DNA of 64,000 nt, taken from assembly GCA_030263805.2 (NCBI GenBank), contig CP136011.1:248001-312000 (forward strand). The letters run 5' to 3'. Under the pieces are notes generated by a model that saw only the letters and a program-made list of their open reading frames with translations, had not been told where the DNA came from and ran no database searches. The DNA is from Pseudomonas sp. FeN3W. GTDB taxonomy: Bacteria > Pseudomonadota > Gammaproteobacteria > Pseudomonadales > Pseudomonadaceae. Within the stretch, counting starts at the first letter, position 1. Every line of letters begins with the position of its first letter. Of this stretch, positions 61,687-64,000 are shown one piece after another. A program made the position numbers and the translations under genes.

Positions 61687-62658
61687 ATGAAAATGAGTGA
61701 ACAAGATATTGAAATCGACAGAATATTCAGCGAGTCACTGGATCTTGACTACGCCTCTACGGCCTTCGAGCTCTTGATCGATACACCTGAATTCTGGGTT
61801 TCGGCAACACGCTGGATTCAGGCCTGTAACCACCAACAACCGGCATCGAGCCCTTACCATCTAAACGAATCAAGGGTTTCCAAAATAGTTTCCTTGCTGA
61901 CCGCACAACCACATAATCCTTCATGCGCTGCGCTGTATGAGCAGTTTGTTACTGCGAGTCATGATTTTATCGTCTACAGCGCCAAAGCCGCATTGAACAT
62001 GCACAGGGACAATGACAAGACTCTAGGCAGCGTGCAGATGGAAATGCCAAGCGAGCGTTTCTATAAAGATGACGAAGAAAGATCAAGGTATGAATTTGGC
62101 GCAATACCATCTCCTGATACTTACAGTTCCTTTATCTATGAAATTTCAGGAGAGATTAGCAAGAAAAACACGTGGTCATTGACCGATAATCGCATTGATA
62201 CCCTCAAATCACTACTCGCTCATCAGATGTTCCCAATTGATATAATAAATACTCCTTATTTATTTACGAACCCTGATACCGGCACTCCTATAGTTAGCTA
62301 TCGTACTGTTGAAAACAAAGAAAGTGCGTTGCCAATTCTTATGAGCGCATTGCTTGAGCCAGGACTTGCAGAGCAAATTACAAGATCAACCCTCTCTGAG
62401 AAAGATGCCGAAAAATTTGAGCGACATGACTTAAGCCCAGTCGAGAAGCTATCCATAATCATGACTGATAGCACATTTTTAAGGCATTTTGATTTTGACT
62501 GGGACAAGACCCGTGAGCGTGCTATCCAGAAAATTAGCGATATAGATAAAGCAGTTGAACCTGTAGCACAAGTTGAACAGACTGTTGCTGATGATGTTGC
62601 AATTCTCAACCATCGAAAAAATCGCAATATCACAGCATCCTGCCTATTAGACTTGTGA
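61687..62658 (+). CDS. Hypothetical protein, near match to the C-terminal tag
   Basis: The ATG at 61687 gives 323 residues; a GTG at 61678 and an ATG at 61693 are alternatives and no ribosome site is strong. It is a mixed helical protein with an acidic N-terminus and no motif I know. Its last residues RNITASCLLDL fit the shared pattern at -11, -3, -2 and -1, but have Asn at -10 in place of a basic residue. It diverges from the LysM gene. Confidence 0.65.
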   Translation: MKMSEQDIEIDRIFSESLDLDYASTAFELLIDTPEFWVSATRWIQACNHQQPASSPYHLNESRVSKIVSLLTAQPHNPSCAALYEQFVTASHDFIVYSAKAALNMHRDNDKTLGSVQMEMPSERFYKDDEERSRYEFGAIPSPDTYSSFIYEISGEISKKNTWSLTDNRIDTLKSLLAHQMFPIDIINTPYLFTNPDTGTPIVSYRTVENKESALPILMSALLEPGLAEQITRSTLSEKDAEKFERHDLSPVEKLSIIMTDSTFLRHFDFDWDKTRERAIQKISDIDKAVEPVAQVEQTVADDVAILNHRKNRNITASCLLDL

Positions 62659-62889
62659 TATTCAGCTAAACAGGGGTCTTAGATTTAGCATCAAAAGGCT
62701 GCTTATCCTTTCGGAGCTTGCTCGGCTATTTCAGTCGAAACGTATTTCTACCCACAATTTTAAGTTAGGGTAGTAGGCGATTAGCCAAGCTGCCTGGTAA
62801 GCTAGTGATCTGACAAGGAAGCATGGCATAACATAGTTGACACTTATCAAGCAGTGATCATCGTTGCCATTGACTTCTAATAATTGGGC

Positions 62890-64000
62890 ATGAAGAAACA
62901 AACGATGAAAAATCAGTCTTTATCGATGGCTTCCTACTGGCGCAACTCACTAGCTGATGCAGAGCTCGGAAAGGGTGGTTGGCACGAACCAGATCTTGCT
63001 AACACCGCAATTCGTCCCCGTTTCGAGCTAATCAATGCATCGCTTGATAGACAGGTCACTGACGAATTTTTTAGATCTGAGCCAGCTGAAATACAAGCCA
63101 TAGAGGTTGCATTTCATCCAATCTTATTTAAGTTAAAAACAGAACATGGAAGCAGGAAGCAGTATGCACTGCCATCTTTAATTTCCCCAATCGTTGTTAA
63201 AGCGAGGCTACGACGGGATGGAGCAATTACCCCACTTCCTAAGATTTATGTAACACGAGATCTGCTAGAGCCATTGGAGAGAAACTCATTTTCAATAGGC
63301 CATATTGACGACTTGGATATTTTTTTAACAAGCAATCCCTCGCCCGTTCCGGCAAATGTGCTGCATATTGCACAGCTGGCTGAACAAAACCCTCACAGAG
63401 ATGAGGGATTTGATATTGCCAGTGGGCAAGAATACTTGGAGCGGATCTGGAAGCAGCTATTGCCTTACTGTGAGGCCATGCTCGATCACGTCTGCAAGGA
63501 CGACATGATCAACGCAAACGGCTACCTACGAGCACGGGAATGGATGATTCGAAAGATTGGTGGGTCAGATAATCCTTCCAAGCGAATATCCTCCCTCTAC
63601 GATCATTTACGTCAAGCAAACCCTCATGTACCACTGTTTGATGCCTATGCCTCACTGGAGGCTTCGTCTACCGAAGCGCTTCTGCCCACAGACAGCGCAT
63701 TCGACGTACATGTTGGCCATTGCAGTGACAGCTACCCATTAGCCAAAGCCCAAAGGGATGCGATGACTCATACACTGGCCATGACCGATGGTGAAATGCT
63801 TGCAGTTAACGGCCCGCCTGGCACCGGAAAAACAACCCTGGTGCTCTCAGTCGTAGCCAATTACTGGGTGCAAGCGGCAATAGATCAATCTGAAGCGCCA
63901 ATTATCGTGGCCTCATCAGCCAACAATCAGTCGGTAACCAACATCCTCGACTCATTCAGAAAAGCTATCTCTACAGGCAACGGTGTTTATTCGGGACGCT
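62890..64000 (+). CDS. P-loop helicase-like protein (3' part outside the window)
   Basis: The frame begins at an ATG at 62890 (another ATG lies at 62905) and is open for 370 codons to the right edge. After about 295 residues of unfamiliar sequence comes LAKAQRDAM followed by VNGPPGTGKTTLVLSV, a Walker A preceded by a Q-motif-like element, and PIIVASSANNQSVTNIL, motif Ia of superfamily 1 helicases of the UPF1/AAA_11 type. The rest, including Walker B, is not visible. It is probably a large helicase or nuclease-helicase. Confidence 0.75.
   Translation, partial: MKKQTMKNQSLSMASYWRNSLADAELGKGGWHEPDLANTAIRPRFELINASLDRQVTDEFFRSEPAEIQAIEVAFHPILFKLKTEHGSRKQYALPSLISPIVVKARLRRDGAITPLPKIYVTRDLLEPLERNSFSIGHIDDLDIFLTSNPSPVPANVLHIAQLAEQNPHRDEGFDIASGQEYLERIWKQLLPYCEAMLDHVCKDDMINANGYLRAREWMIRKIGGSDNPSKRISSLYDHLRQANPHVPLFDAYASLEASSTEALLPTDSAFDVHVGHCSDSYPLAKAQRDAMTHTLAMTDGEMLAVNGPPGTGKTTLVLSVVANYWVQAAIDQSEAPIIVASSANNQSVTNILDSFRKAISTGNGVYSGR

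Noticed and set aside
1..64000. CRISPR arrays, tRNA and rRNA genes
   Set aside because: No regularly spaced repeats, cloverleaf sequences or rRNA segments were seen when reading both strands.

Overview
The window looks like a gene-rich accessory replicon, most likely a large plasmid or plasmid-like island, of a Pseudomonas-type gammaproteobacterium. This is an inference. The encoded topoisomerase IV subunits resemble pseudomonad ParC and ParE, and there is a TonB-dependent receptor and sigma70-type promoters. No tRNA, rRNA or obvious chromosomal housekeeping operon is present. About half of the genes are uncharacterised, and IS200/IS605- and IS607-type elements break up the map.

Layout. 1-1175: the tnpA side of an IS200/IS605 element that leaves the window on the left. 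1280-4701: RtcB RNA ligase, a three-domain protein with two ADP-ribosyltransferase-like domains around a Cys-His-Asp domain, and a Bfd-like ferredoxin behind a Fur-like site. 6667-13155: an operon of four overlapping genes for a Wadjet/MksBEFG-like SMC complex, in the order SMC, MukE-like, kleisin-like, Toprim nuclease, from one strong promoter. 13136-13486: a broken small membrane protein gene, followed by an RCC1-repeat lipoprotein. 15172-22581: a tandemly duplicated block (NUDIX, A, B, C, MazG-like). One copy has a truncated NUDIX gene and an amber stop in C; the other has its MazG gene split by a 1785-bp IS608-like element. 22732-28447: a shrunken type IA topoisomerase-like protein, DUF4272, GNAT, a stand-alone RNase H1 hybrid-binding domain, an HhH protein and uracil-DNA glycosylase. 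28487-36242: a TonB-dependent receptor, a broken DUF218 gene carrying an IS605-type element, and a substrate-binding protein with a hybrid histidine kinase. 36630-47462: DUF4116-like repeat proteins, an ATP-grasp protein, an SPFH/prohibitin protein and a protein with an RNase-toxin-like C terminus. 47635-50240: an IS607-type element and a relic IS right end. 50252-64000: a tagged hypothetical protein, parE-parC, a secreted HExxH protein, a LysM protein and the start of a P-loop helicase-like protein.

How the genes may work together. Several encode large-replicon upkeep: the SMC-Toprim complex, topoisomerase IV, the type IA-like protein, uracil repair and R-loop binding. The most unusual signal is at the protein ends. 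Ten otherwise unlike proteins of 119-507 residues, plus an eleventh near match, end in the same 11-residue pattern: two basic residues at -11/-10, Leu/Phe at -3, Gly/Asp/Ser/Asn at -2 and Leu/Ile/Val at the C-terminus. I read this as a shared C-terminal tag with an unknown reader, and it is the best candidate here for an undescribed system.
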